A stretch of DNA of 64,000 nucleotides from Pseudomonadota bacterium (GTDB taxonomy: Bacteria > Pseudomonadota > Gammaproteobacteria > Xanthomonadales > Rhodanobacteraceae): NCBI GenBank assembly GCA_023388255.1, contig JAEWGO010000021.1:129083-193082 (forward strand), in the 5' to 3' direction. This document shows positions 51,204 to 60,591 of this stretch, one piece after another; within the stretch, counting starts at the first letter, position 1; each line of letters opens with the position of its first letter. A program made the position numbers and the translations under genes. The notes under the pieces are model-generated. The model did not search any database, had not been told where the DNA came from, and saw only the letters and a program-made list of their open reading frames with translations.

Positions 51204-52336
51204 GCAAGCGTTGTTACTACGAAGTCCTCGGCGTCGCGCGCGGCGTGAACGAAGATGACTTGAAGAAATCCTTCCGTCGTCTCGCGATGAAGTGCCATCC
51301 GGACCGTTGCCCGGACGATCCGGCCGCGCAGGAGAAGTTCAAGGAGGCCAAGGAGGCCTACGAGATCCTGTCCGACAGCCGCAAGCGTGCTGCCTACGAC
51401 CAGCACGGCCACGCCGCGTTCGAGCATGGCATGGGTGGTGGACGTGGCGGCGGTGGCTTCAACGGCGATGTCGGCGATATTTTCGGTGACATCTTCTCGG
51501 ACATTTTCGGCGGCATGGGCGGTGGCGGACACGGCCGCGCACGGCGTGGGTCCGACCTGCGTTACCTGATCGAACTCGATCTGGAAGAAGCCGTGTTTGG
51601 CATCGAGAAGCAGATCGAGGTGCCGACCCTGGTCGAATGCGACACCTGCGACGGCAGCGGTTCCGCCGACGGCAAAACCTCCACCTGCACGACCTGCCGC
51701 GGCCAGGGCCGCGTGCGCATGCAGAACGGCATCTTCTCGATCCAGCAGGCCTGTCCGCATTGCGGCGGCGCCGGCAAGGTCGTTGCCAATCCGTGCCGCG
51801 ATTGCCATGGCGAAGGCCGCGTGCATTCCGAGCGCACGCTCTCGATCAAGATTCCACCGGGCGTCGACAACGGCGATCGCATCCGCCTGACCGGCCAAGG
51901 CGAAGCCGGTCCGAGTGGCACCGTGCCGGGCGATCTCTACGTCGAGGTGCGCGTACGCGAGCATGCGATCTTCCAGCGCGAGGGCGACGACCTGCATTGC
52001 GAGATTCCGGTCCGCTTCGCGCAGGCCGCGCTCGGCGCCGAACTCAAGGTGCCGACCCTGGACGGCGAGACGCAGATTACCGTGCCGCCGGAAACGCAGA
52101 CCGGCAAACTGTTCCGCCTGCGCGGCAAGGGCGTCACATCCGCGCGGAGCGGACGCACCGGCGACCTGTTGTGCCGTGTATCGGTGGAGACGCCGATCCG
52201 GCTGACCGCCGAGCAGCGCGACCTGCTGCAGCAATTCGAAGCCACGTTCAGTGGCGAGGACGCCGCCGCGCATTCGCCGCGCAACAGTTCCTGGCTCGAC
52301 GGCGTGCGCCGTTTCTGGGATCGCGTCACCTCGTAG
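51200..52336 (+). CDS. dnaJ: Chaperone DnaJ (Hsp40)
   Basis: 378 residues. J domain with MKCHPDRCPDD (HPD loop), Gly/Phe-rich region (HGMGGGRGGGGFNGDVGDIF), four CxxCxGxG zinc repeats (CDTCDGSG, CTTCRGQG, CPHCGGAG, CRDCHGEG) and a C-terminal substrate domain. Stimulates DnaK ATPase. Confidence 0.97.
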   Translation: MSKRCYYEVLGVARGVNEDDLKKSFRRLAMKCHPDRCPDDPAAQEKFKEAKEAYEILSDSRKRAAYDQHGHAAFEHGMGGGRGGGGFNGDVGDIFGDIFSDIFGGMGGGGHGRARRGSDLRYLIELDLEEAVFGIEKQIEVPTLVECDTCDGSGSADGKTSTCTTCRGQGRVRMQNGIFSIQQACPHCGGAGKVVANPCRDCHGEGRVHSERTLSIKIPPGVDNGDRIRLTGQGEAGPSGTVPGDLYVEVRVREHAIFQREGDDLHCEIPVRFAQAALGAELKVPTLDGETQITVPPETQTGKLFRLRGKGVTSARSGRTGDLLCRVSVETPIRLTAEQRDLLQQFEATFSGEDAAAHSPRNSSWLDGVRRFWDRVTS

Positions 52337-52402
52337 CATCGCGGCTGCGGCGACGGATGCGCTAGGCTACGCGCCCGCACCGTCGCCGACAGCGAGCCAT
52401 CG

Positions 52403-53218
52403 ATGACCGCTTCCGTTCCGATCGCCGTGAACGGCGCTTCCGGCCGCATGGGCCAGGCGGTGCTGCGACTCGCCTGCGCGCGCACTGATACGCCCATCGT
52501 CGCGGCGCTTGTCGGCGCTGATTCCTCCATTGCCGGCCATGCGCTCGCGCGCCAACTTGGCGATCGTGCCCCCGATCTCGCCTACGCGACCGCACTCTCC
52601 GATGAGGTGAAACCTGCGGTGCTGATCGATTTCAGCACGCCTGCCGCATTCGATCGCGCACTTGCGCTCGCACAGGCGCGGAGCCTTGCCTTCATCAGCG
52701 GCACGACAGGCCTTTCCGAAGCGCAACAAGCGGCGATGGCGCATGCGGCGGAAACCATTCCGGTGCTGTGGAGCGCGAATTTCAGCGTCGGCGTGGCAAT
52801 TCTCGATCGGCTCGTGCGCGAAGCCGCGCGCCTGCTCGCCGACTGGGATTGCGAGATCGTCGAGGCGCACCACCGCAACAAGAAGGATGCGCCGTCCGGC
52901 ACCGCGCTCGCGCTCGGTCGCGCGGTTGCACAGGCGCGCAATGCCGACTTCCCGAAGGTCGCGCGATTTGCCCGTGCAGGAAGCGCCAAAGACCTGCGCG
53001 ATCCATCCGAGATCGGTTTCGCGGTCCTGCGCGCCGGCGACATCGTCGGCGAACACACGGTCGTGTTCGCGACGCAAGGCGAGCGCATCGAGCTGGCGCA
53101 CAAGGCGAGCGATCGCGACATCTTCGCGCGAGGCGCGCTATTCGCGGCGCTTGCGCTTGCCGGCGCGGTGCCGGGGCGTTACGAACTGGCGGAGTTGGTG
53201 GCGCAGGGACGGATCTGA
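52403..53218 (+). CDS. dapB: 4-hydroxy-tetrahydrodipicolinate reductase
   Basis: 271 residues. NAD(P) motif IAVNGASGRMGQAVLRLA; FISGTTGLSEAQ; catalytic EAHHRNKKDAPSGTALALG. Second reductive step of lysine/diaminopimelate synthesis. The usual carAB does not follow; a hairpin and phosphatase do. Confidence 0.95.
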   Translation: MTASVPIAVNGASGRMGQAVLRLACARTDTPIVAALVGADSSIAGHALARQLGDRAPDLAYATALSDEVKPAVLIDFSTPAAFDRALALAQARSLAFISGTTGLSEAQQAAMAHAAETIPVLWSANFSVGVAILDRLVREAARLLADWDCEIVEAHHRNKKDAPSGTALALGRAVAQARNADFPKVARFARAGSAKDLRDPSEIGFAVLRAGDIVGEHTVVFATQGERIELAHKASDRDIFARGALFAALALAGAVPGRYELAELVAQGRI

Positions 53219-53284
53219 GAGAGTGCTCGATTCCGGCGGGCTGGATCGCGGTTCGGGTTTGCTGATTTCGCCGGACCCTCGCTC

Positions 53285-53315
53285 GAAGCCCCTCTCCCGG
53301 CGGGAGAGGGGCTTC
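53285..53315. terminator. Bidirectional hairpin between dapB and phosphatase
   Basis: Perfect 14-bp arms GAAGCCCCTCTCCC and GGGAGAGGGGCTTC with loop GGC. No T-run, so it may be a repetitive element (CCCTCTCCC-GGC-GGGAGAGGG occurs widely in Xanthomonadales) that also limits read-through between convergent genes. Confidence 0.55.
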
Positions 53316-53350
53316 AAGGTGTGAAGCGCAGCGGCGCAAGTGTTCGTCGG

Positions 53351-55393
53351 TTACTCGACGCCGCCGACCGCGGCCTGGCCGATCTTGAACATCACCTCGG
53401 TGTTGTCGAACACGCCGTGGAACAGGCTGGAGCCCTGGCCGTAGGCCGACAGCGGGATGTCGGTTGCAGTGTGCACGGCCTGATCGCCCGGCACCTGGCC
53501 GGTGACGAGATAGCCGATGTCCTTGTTGCGCACGTTCGGATCGGCCGGCGATTCGGCCGGCGGGAACGGTTGCTGCGTGTCCTTGGTCGGGAATGCGCTC
53601 GGCAGCCAGGTTTCGTAGCGGTCGGCATTCGCGCCGTAGCCGATCAGCATCTTGTGGTCGATGTTGGTCGTCTGCGGATAGCCGTCGGCGTCGATCGCGT
53701 ACTTCGGGAACTTCGCCGCTTCGTACGTGCCGACGATGCCGGAGCCCGACGCCGGATTCGCCTGCAGCGTCGCTGCGGAAGCGGTCGATGCGCCGATGAT
53801 CGCGGCGCCCGAGCATTCGTGGTCGGCAGTGACGATGACCAGCGTGTCCGGATGCTTTTCGGCGAACGCCTTGCCGACCGCGATGGCGCGATCGAACTCG
53901 ATGACTTCGAGCGGCCAGCGATCGCTGTCCATCAGGTGCGCCTGCTTGTCGATCGAGGCACCTTCGACAAGCGCGACGAAACCCTTCGGATTCTTCGCCA
54001 GCACCTGCAACGCCTTGTCGGTCATTTCATCGAGCATCGGTTGGTCGGGGAAGCCGAACGCGTCGACGACGGTGCTGTCGCCGCGGCGACCTGCGATCTT
54101 GTCGTAGGCGACGTTCATGTTCGAGTACGCGAACAGGCCGAGCAACTGCTTCGGCACGCCGCGCTCGAACGCGGCATCGAGCGCGCTCTTGTCGGGCGCG
54201 TAGGCGAAACCGGCGCGCTGGAAGTCGCCGATCAGGTCGCGTTCCGGATCGAGCTTGCCCTTGGCCGCACCCCAACCAGCGACGATGTCGTCGGACAGCA
54301 CATAGTCGTTCGCCTTGCGGCGCTGCGAGCCGTTGGCCGGCTGCGGGCTGACGCTGTTGGAGGTGTTCGGCAGGAACCATTTGCGTCCGCCGCCCATAAG
54401 CACGCTGAGGCCGGTCAGGCTGCGGTCGTCGAGGAATTGGTCGACGATGCCGGTGCCGTTGCCGCGCGCCGAGGTATGGATCGCCATCGACGCCGGTGTC
54501 GCGTCGAACACATCGGCGGTGGTGACCACGCCGAGCGACTTGCCCTGCAGGTTGTGCAGGTACTCGGACAGGTATTCCACGCGCGGGTTGTCGAACGCAT
54601 CCAGCGTGTCGTCCGGAAACACGCCTTCCTGATTGTTGTTGGCCTTGTTGCCGGTCACGTAGTTCTGCATGCCGGGCGCGGAGTCGGTCACGATCGAGTT
54701 CAGCGACGCGGTCATCACCATGCCGGTGTTCGGGAACGTGTCCATCGTCAGCAGGCCTTTCGCCTTGCCCTGCGCATAGCCCTTGGCCATGATGCGGCCC
54801 GCGGTGCGGTGTGCGGCGCCCATGCCGTCGCCGAGGAAGATGATGATGTTCCTGGCGACCGCGCCGCTGTCCTTGTCGATGCCGACGATCTCGAAATTGC
54901 CGATCGCGGTGATCAGCTTGCCGTCGCTCTGCTCGGCGGTGATCTTGAGTTCATGCACGCCCGGCATGCCTTTCGAGAAGCCGCGCTGCGAAAGAACTGC
55001 GGTATTCGCCGGCAACCCGGCAACCAGCACGCAGCCGGCCTTGCCGGTGGTCTTGCCGTCCGCGCCGATGCAGGTTTCGGCCGGGCCGGTCTCGGTCACG
55101 TTGCCGAGGGAGGCGAGGCCAGCCGCGTCGTAGCGGGTCGCGCCGAGCCCATCGACGGAGAACGCGAACTTCTTGATCGTCGTGCCCGGATCCGGCTGCA
55201 CGGTCGCCTGCAGATCGAACAACTGACCCGGCAGGAAGCGCGCGATGACCGGATCGGAAGTGCCGGACGAGAACAGTTCGCTCGGCGGCGTCAGGCGCGT
55301 GACTTCACCCGCGCCGACGTGCAACGAAGTGCCGCCCAGCGCGAGGGCGACGAAGGTTGCCAATGATCGGCGTGCCACGATTGCGCGTTGCAT
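53351..55393 (-). CDS. Alkaline phosphatase, periplasmic/exported
   Basis: 680 residues from ATG 55393 after AGGAGAATTCC; signal peptide MQRAIVARRSLATFVALALG. An N-terminal beta domain (about 25-160, EVTRLTPPSELFSSG, LQATVQPDPGTTIKK) precedes the catalytic domain: metal motif IIIFLGDGMGAAHR, nucleophile Ser in IVTDSAPGMQNYVTG, EGASIDKQAHLMD and TADHECSG. Releases phosphate from monoesters. The N-terminal extension is longer than in E. coli PhoA. Confidence 0.88.
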   Translation of the reverse strand: MQRAIVARRSLATFVALALGGTSLHVGAGEVTRLTPPSELFSSGTSDPVIARFLPGQLFDLQATVQPDPGTTIKKFAFSVDGLGATRYDAAGLASLGNVTETGPAETCIGADGKTTGKAGCVLVAGLPANTAVLSQRGFSKGMPGVHELKITAEQSDGKLITAIGNFEIVGIDKDSGAVARNIIIFLGDGMGAAHRTAGRIMAKGYAQGKAKGLLTMDTFPNTGMVMTASLNSIVTDSAPGMQNYVTGNKANNNQEGVFPDDTLDAFDNPRVEYLSEYLHNLQGKSLGVVTTADVFDATPASMAIHTSARGNGTGIVDQFLDDRSLTGLSVLMGGGRKWFLPNTSNSVSPQPANGSQRRKANDYVLSDDIVAGWGAAKGKLDPERDLIGDFQRAGFAYAPDKSALDAAFERGVPKQLLGLFAYSNMNVAYDKIAGRRGDSTVVDAFGFPDQPMLDEMTDKALQVLAKNPKGFVALVEGASIDKQAHLMDSDRWPLEVIEFDRAIAVGKAFAEKHPDTLVIVTADHECSGAAIIGASTASAATLQANPASGSGIVGTYEAAKFPKYAIDADGYPQTTNIDHKMLIGYGANADRYETWLPSAFPTKDTQQPFPPAESPADPNVRNKDIGYLVTGQVPGDQAVHTATDIPLSAYGQGSSLFHGVFDNTEVMFKIGQAAVGGVE

Positions 55394-55464
55394 GGGAATT
55401 CTCCTGCGGGAATGAAAGGAAAAAGCGAGGCGCCCGGTGCGCGGCATCGCCGGCATCGATGTGC

Positions 55465-56046
55465 TCAAGGCGTGGCGGCCGGCTCGATCGCTGCGATGAG
55501 CGCGTGTTCGGATTCGGCATCAAGCTCGATGCGCGCGGGGGCGACGCGGTCGCTGCCCGGAATTTCATGTGCACCGACCTTGAGGCGACCGCTCACCTGG
55601 AGCAGCCCCGGCAGCATCGGCGTGGCCGTCGTGGCGTGCGCCGGCAGGCTGATGAAGATCGCGTTCGCTGGAATGTCGTCCGCCAGCGAATCGTCTTCAT
55701 CGCCGGCCGCGACCGGCAATGGCGACAGCAGGAAGCCGCCGGCGAGCGGCGGTTGCTGATGCACCATGTAACCGACGATGCGCACGCGCTTGCCATCGAG
55801 GCGTCTAAGTTTTGCAGTCGGCTCCAGCCCCTTCGGCCCGACCGGAAGTTTGAACAGGTCGCGGAATTTCAGGTCGGTGACGCCGCTCGGCGCGGCACCG
55901 AGCGGCTGATTGACGGCAATGCCAGCGGCAACGGCAACCGTGGCGAAGCGGGCATCGAGCTTCGAGGGTGAGCCCGCCCGCGCTGGTGCAACGACGGCGA
56001 GCACGACGAGCGCGCCAGCAAGAAAGGACGACAGGCATCGGTGCAT
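55465..56046 (-). CDS. Exported protein upstream of alkaline phosphatase (DUF3299-like)
   Basis: 193 residues from ATG 56046; signal peptide MHRCLSSFLAGALVVLAVVA. The mature part has DLKFRDLFKLPVGPKGLEPT and LDGKRVRIVGYMVHQQPPLA, with FISLPAHATTATPMLPGLL, then VSGRLKVGAHEIP. The 'GKRVRIVGYMV' pattern recalls DUF3299 exported proteins; not certain. Same strand and 71 bp from the phosphatase gene, so probably co-transcribed. Confidence 0.6.
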   Translation of the reverse strand: MHRCLSSFLAGALVVLAVVAPARAGSPSKLDARFATVAVAAGIAVNQPLGAAPSGVTDLKFRDLFKLPVGPKGLEPTAKLRRLDGKRVRIVGYMVHQQPPLAGGFLLSPLPVAAGDEDDSLADDIPANAIFISLPAHATTATPMLPGLLQVSGRLKVGAHEIPGSDRVAPARIELDAESEHALIAAIEPAATP

Positions 56047-56187
56047 CTGGAACCCCGGCGAAGGCGACAGGGCGGGTCGCCCCATGCATACGCCGTCACA
56101 GTAAGCAGGCCAGATGAACGCCTTTTTGCAAGGCAATGACGTTTGCGGGTCGCGACCAATGCCAGCGGAACCCTCGCTGCGGCCTCG

Positions 56188-56385
56188 CTACATGCGGAAC
56201 ACGCCGAAACGCCCCGGTTCGATCGGCGTGTTCATCGATGCCGAGATCGCCAGGCCAAGCACGCGGGGCGTATCGGCCCGGTCGATGATGTCGCTCACAG
56301 GCGCGCGCTGACATAGTGCGCATGGCCTTGGCGTTCATCTGCTTGCATCGGTTGAACGTGTGCACGAGGTTGACCGTCGCGAGGT
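56188..56385 (-). pseudogene. Decayed duplicate of the liuB 3' end
   Basis: The minus strand encodes, up to a TAG at 56188, TPRVLGLAISASMNTPIEPG then RFGVFRM, the same C-terminus as liuB (RRVLGLAISASMNASIEPG). The first ~103 bp differ from liuB 58828-58930 at about 16 positions. Homology continues to about 56385 with deletions of 1-3 bp that break the frame. No start. It flanks the repeat-protein gene on the side away from intact liuB. Confidence 0.8.
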
Positions 56386-56421
56386 TGTAATGCAGTGTCC
56401 CTCCGAATCTGGGGGGCACAC

Positions 56422-58632
56422 ATGCAACCGTTCTCAAACTTCGCGCGCCGTTTTCGCGCGCAGACGCACTGTCTTGTCCTCGGCGCAGCGTTCTCCGGCG
56501 TATGTGTACTTGCGCTCGGCACGCCTGTGCACGCGGCACAGGTGGATATCCAGGGGCCGACCGGCTTCCTCGGATTCGGCAAGTCGGTCACCGTTCTGCC
56601 GAACGGCAATTTCGTGGTCACCAGCTACTCGGTGGAGAAGGTCGGCGCAGTACATCTGTACCGCCCTGATGGCACGTTGGTCAGCACCTTGAGTGGCAGC
56701 AGCGCCTACGATGCAGTAGGTGGCAACGTAGTCGTAGTGGGCGATAGCAATTTCGTGGTGGTCAGTCCGCGCTGGAAGGACAACATTGGAAGGGACGTTG
56801 GCGCGGTTACCTGGGTGAATGGCACAACCGGCCTGAACGGTGTGGTGTCGGTCGGCAATTCGTTGGTCGGAAGCAACTACGGCGACAGGATTGGTGATGG
56901 CGGCGTTGTCGTCTTGAGCAACGGTAACTATGTGGTGAGTAGTCCGGGATGGACCGATGGCTCGATGCCAAGCGTCGGCGCAGCAACCTGGGGCGACGGG
57001 AGTCGTGGTGTCAGTGGACGCGTGTCACCCGGCAATTCGCTGGTCGGAACCGCCTATGGCGACGTTGTAGGTTCCGGCGGAACGATTGCGCTGAACAACG
57101 GCAACTACGTGGTCATCAGCTCAAGATGGACCAACGGAATCACGAATGGTTCTTTCGGCGCGGTGACCTGGGGCGACGGGCGGAGCGGAATCCGTGGAAG
57201 GGTTTCGGCCAACAATTCGTTGGTGGGAGCGCGGGCCGGGGACATGGTTGGGTCAGGCGGCTACACGTCCATTGCCGGAGTCACCGCGCTGAACAATGGC
57301 AACTATGTCGTAGTCAGTGCGAATTGGGCCAATGGCGATGTGTCGGGCGCCGGTGCAGTGACCTGGGGCGATGGGCGTACTGGAATCCGCGGGCCGGTTT
57401 CAGTTGGCAATTCTCTCGTCGGGACGACTTTGAGCGATGAAGTCGGCAGCAACGGCGTCACTGCCCTGATCAACGGCAACTACGTTGTCGCGAGTCCGAA
57501 TTGGAGCAACGGCGTATGGGGCAGGGCGCTCGGCGCTGCCACATGGGCCGACGGTCGCATCGGCTCCAGCGGTACTGTCCGGGCTGCCAATTCAATTGTC
57601 GGGACCAATAGTGGCGATCGCGTTGGTTCAGGTGGCGTCACGGCTCTCGGCAATGGGAACTACGTCGTGGCCAGTCCTGCCTGGAGCAATGGACAGGTAT
57701 TCGCCACGTTCGGTGCGGCAACATGGGGCGACGGCAGCATCGGCAGCAATGGGTCTGTTTCTTCAACCAATTCGCTGGTCGGAGCGATGCCCGATGATGA
57801 AGTCAGTGTCGGCCCGACTGGCCGCGCGGGCGTCATTGCTCTGAGCAACGGCAACTATGTAGTAGTCAGTCCGAACTGGAACACCGGAAACGAAAGCGTA
57901 GGCGCGGTGACCTGGGGCAATGGCAGCGGCGGCGTGCACGGACTCATCTCGATCGGCAACTCCCTGATTGGCAGCACGGCCGGCGACGCCGTGGGAGCTG
58001 GCGGCATCACGGCGCTGAGCAACGGCAACTACGTCGTGGTCAGCCCGAGCTGGAACAACGGTGTGCGTGACAGCCACTTCGGTGCGGCGACCTGGGCCGA
58101 TGGCGGAACGGGAGCGACTGGATATGTGTCGCCCCAAAACTCGCTGGTCGGCACGGCCATCGACGATCACGTAGGTTTCGCGGGGGCGATCGCCGTGGGC
58201 GGCGGCAACTATGTGGTGACCAGCACCATATGGAACAGTGGCGCGGGGAGTGCGGTAGGAGCAGTCACTTGGGGGCACGGAGAAAGAGGTGTCGCCGGTG
58301 CGATATCCTCGCGCAATTCGTTGGTTGGAACCGCTGCGCATGACCTCATTGGAGGGCGTGGCGTCATCGCGCTCGGCGACGGCGACTATCTGGTCATCAG
58401 TCAAGACTGGAATGCCAGGACAGGGGCCGCGACACTGGCCGACAGCCGTTATCGGTCGACGGGCACCATTGAGTCTTGGAACAGCGCACTTGGGAAAGCT
58501 CCCTTCAGTGGCGATTCCATGACATCGGACTACGACGCGGTCCGTCATCGTCTGATCGTCGGCTGGCCCGCTGACAACCTGGTCAGCATATTCACCAGAG
58601 ACCGGATCCTGGCCAGCGACTTCGAGCCCTGA
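56422..58632 (+). CDS. Secreted tandem-repeat protein (10 x ~55 residues)
   Basis: 736 residues; ATG 56422 has GGGGGG 6 bp upstream and starts a signal peptide (CLVLGAAFSGVCVLALGTPV, HAAQVD). Ten or eleven repeats of about 55 residues have the pattern 'VSxxNSLVGxxxGDxVGSGGVxALxNGNYVVxSPxWxNG...GAxTWGDG'. A beta-propeller or beta-helix is likely. The last residues are RDRILASDFEP, a C-terminal motif also seen in the FG-GAP protein. It lies between liuB and its decayed copy, so it is acquired cargo. Role unknown. Confidence 0.72.
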   Translation: MQPFSNFARRFRAQTHCLVLGAAFSGVCVLALGTPVHAAQVDIQGPTGFLGFGKSVTVLPNGNFVVTSYSVEKVGAVHLYRPDGTLVSTLSGSSAYDAVGGNVVVVGDSNFVVVSPRWKDNIGRDVGAVTWVNGTTGLNGVVSVGNSLVGSNYGDRIGDGGVVVLSNGNYVVSSPGWTDGSMPSVGAATWGDGSRGVSGRVSPGNSLVGTAYGDVVGSGGTIALNNGNYVVISSRWTNGITNGSFGAVTWGDGRSGIRGRVSANNSLVGARAGDMVGSGGYTSIAGVTALNNGNYVVVSANWANGDVSGAGAVTWGDGRTGIRGPVSVGNSLVGTTLSDEVGSNGVTALINGNYVVASPNWSNGVWGRALGAATWADGRIGSSGTVRAANSIVGTNSGDRVGSGGVTALGNGNYVVASPAWSNGQVFATFGAATWGDGSIGSNGSVSSTNSLVGAMPDDEVSVGPTGRAGVIALSNGNYVVVSPNWNTGNESVGAVTWGNGSGGVHGLISIGNSLIGSTAGDAVGAGGITALSNGNYVVVSPSWNNGVRDSHFGAATWADGGTGATGYVSPQNSLVGTAIDDHVGFAGAIAVGGGNYVVTSTIWNSGAGSAVGAVTWGHGERGVAGAISSRNSLVGTAAHDLIGGRGVIALGDGDYLVISQDWNARTGAATLADSRYRSTGTIESWNSALGKAPFSGDSMTSDYDAVRHRLIVGWPADNLVSIFTRDRILASDFEP

Positions 58633-58827
58633 GGCGCGAGCAACGTGAGCTTCCAGAAGAGACTGGACTCGGGCAAGGGGGATTGAGCGGTCGTCGCTTG
58701 GGGATTGCGTGCCGACGGCTTTCCATCCACTCAGCAGGAGCGGAAAAGGAACTTGCGGCGGACATGAACGGCAACGCCCGGGTGCGCCAAGCGAGCGATG
58801 CGGCCGCCTGCGGCGCCCGCGCCGGAT

Positions 58828-60435
58828 CTACATGCGGAACACGCCGAAGCGTCCCGGCTCGATGGACGCGTTCATCGACGCGGAAATTGCGAGGCCCAGC
58901 ACGCGGCGCGTATCGACCGGATCGATGATGCCGTCGTCCCAGAGCCGCGCGGTCGCGTAGTACGGGTGACCCTGGTGTTCGTACTGCTCGCGGATCGGCG
59001 CCTTGAACGCGTCTTCCTCCTCTTTTGACCACGTCTTGCCGGCGCCCTCCAGGCCGTCGCGCTTGACGGTTGCCAGCACGCTCGCGGCCTGCTCGCCGCC
59101 CATCACGCTGATGCGTGCGTTCGGCCACATCCACAGGAACCGCGGCTGATAGCCGCGACCGCACATCGCATAGTTGCCGGCACCGAAGCTGCCACCGATG
59201 ACGACGGTGAATTTCGGTACATGCGAACACGCGACAGCGGTCACCATCTTCGCGCCATCCTTCGCGATGCCGGCTTGCTCGTATTTCTTGCCGACCATGA
59301 AGCCCGTGATGTTCTGCAGGAACACCAACGGGATGTTGCGCTGGTTGCACAGTTCGATGAAGTGCGCGCCCTTGAGCGCGGACTCGGCAAACAGGATGCC
59401 GTTGTTGGCGACGATGCCGACGGGATAGCCATGGATATGCGCAAAACCGGTAATCAGCGTTTTGCCGTAGCGCGCCTTGAATTCCTGCAGCTCCGAGCCA
59501 TCGACGATGCGCGCGATCACCTCGCGGATGTCGAACGGAATGCGCGTGTCGCGCGGCACGCAGCCGTAGAGTTCCTCGGCGGGATAGCGCGGCTCGACCG
59601 GTTCGCGCAGCGCCAGCTGGACGCTCTTCTTGCGATTGAGGTTGGCGACGATGTTGCGCGCGATGTCGAGCGCGTGCGCATCGTTTTCGGCAAAGTGGTC
59701 GGCCACGCCGGAGATCGACGTATGCACATCCGCGCCGCCCAGCGTTTCCGCATCGACGACCTCGCCGGTCGCGGCCTTCACCAGCGGCGGCCCGCCGAGG
59801 AAGATCGTGCCCTGTTCCCTGACGATGATCGTCTCGTCGCTCATCGCCGGCACGTAGGCGCCGCCGGCGGTGCACGAGCCCATTACCACCGCGATCTGCG
59901 GGATGCCCAGCGCGCTCATGCGCGCCTGGTTGTAGAAGATGCGGCCGAAATGCTCCTTGTCCGGGAACACCTCATCCTGCAGCGGCAGGAAGGCGCCGCC
60001 GGAATCGACCAGGTAGACGCAGGGCAGGTGGTTCTCCAGCGCGACTTCCTGCGCACGCAAGTGCTTTTTCACCGTCATCGGGAAGTAGGTGCCGCCCTTG
60101 ACCGTCGCGTCGTTGGCGATGACCAGCACCTCGGTGCCATGCACGCGACCGATGCCGGTGATGACGCCGGCACACGGTGCGGCGTCGTCATACATGCCGT
60201 GCGCTGCCAGCGACGACAGTTCGAGGAACGGCGAACCCGGATCGAGCAGCGCGCGGACGCGCTCGCGTGGCAGCAGCTTGCCGCGCTCGGTGTGTTTGGT
60301 GCGCGCCTTGTCGCCGCCGCCGAGCGCGGCTTTCGCCATTTCGGCGCGCAGGTCGTCGACGGTCGCGCGCAATTGCGTCGCGTTCGCCTGGAAGTCCGCG
60401 TTGCGGGAATCGATCTTGCTTTCGATGGGCGTCAT
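58828..60435 (-). CDS. liuB: 3-methylcrotonyl-CoA carboxylase beta subunit
   Basis: 535 residues from ATG 60435. Carboxyltransferase domains: AAPCAGVITGIGRVHGTEVL, IANDATVKGGTYFPMTVKKH, VVMGSCTAGGAYVPAMSDET, FLGGPPLVKAATGEVVDAET, and LVFLQNITGFMVGKKYEQAG with SFGAGNYAMCGRGYQPRFLW. Leucine degradation step, with a biotin-carrying alpha subunit that must lie outside the window. Part of the liu cluster. Confidence 0.93.
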   Translation of the reverse strand: MTPIESKIDSRNADFQANATQLRATVDDLRAEMAKAALGGGDKARTKHTERGKLLPRERVRALLDPGSPFLELSSLAAHGMYDDAAPCAGVITGIGRVHGTEVLVIANDATVKGGTYFPMTVKKHLRAQEVALENHLPCVYLVDSGGAFLPLQDEVFPDKEHFGRIFYNQARMSALGIPQIAVVMGSCTAGGAYVPAMSDETIIVREQGTIFLGGPPLVKAATGEVVDAETLGGADVHTSISGVADHFAENDAHALDIARNIVANLNRKKSVQLALREPVEPRYPAEELYGCVPRDTRIPFDIREVIARIVDGSELQEFKARYGKTLITGFAHIHGYPVGIVANNGILFAESALKGAHFIELCNQRNIPLVFLQNITGFMVGKKYEQAGIAKDGAKMVTAVACSHVPKFTVVIGGSFGAGNYAMCGRGYQPRFLWMWPNARISVMGGEQAASVLATVKRDGLEGAGKTWSKEEEDAFKAPIREQYEHQGHPYYATARLWDDGIIDPVDTRRVLGLAISASMNASIEPGRFGVFRM

Positions 60436-60591
60436 GGCGAACCTGTGCGGACGGATGCGCGCATCAAAGCACGCGGATGGACAATGGCCAAGACCGTGCG
60501 CGGATTCGCCTGCGCCGGCGCCGAAACGCAACCGGCCGCGCGAGGCGGCCGGTGCGTCGCTGCGTCGCGCGGAATGCGCGCGACAATCAGG

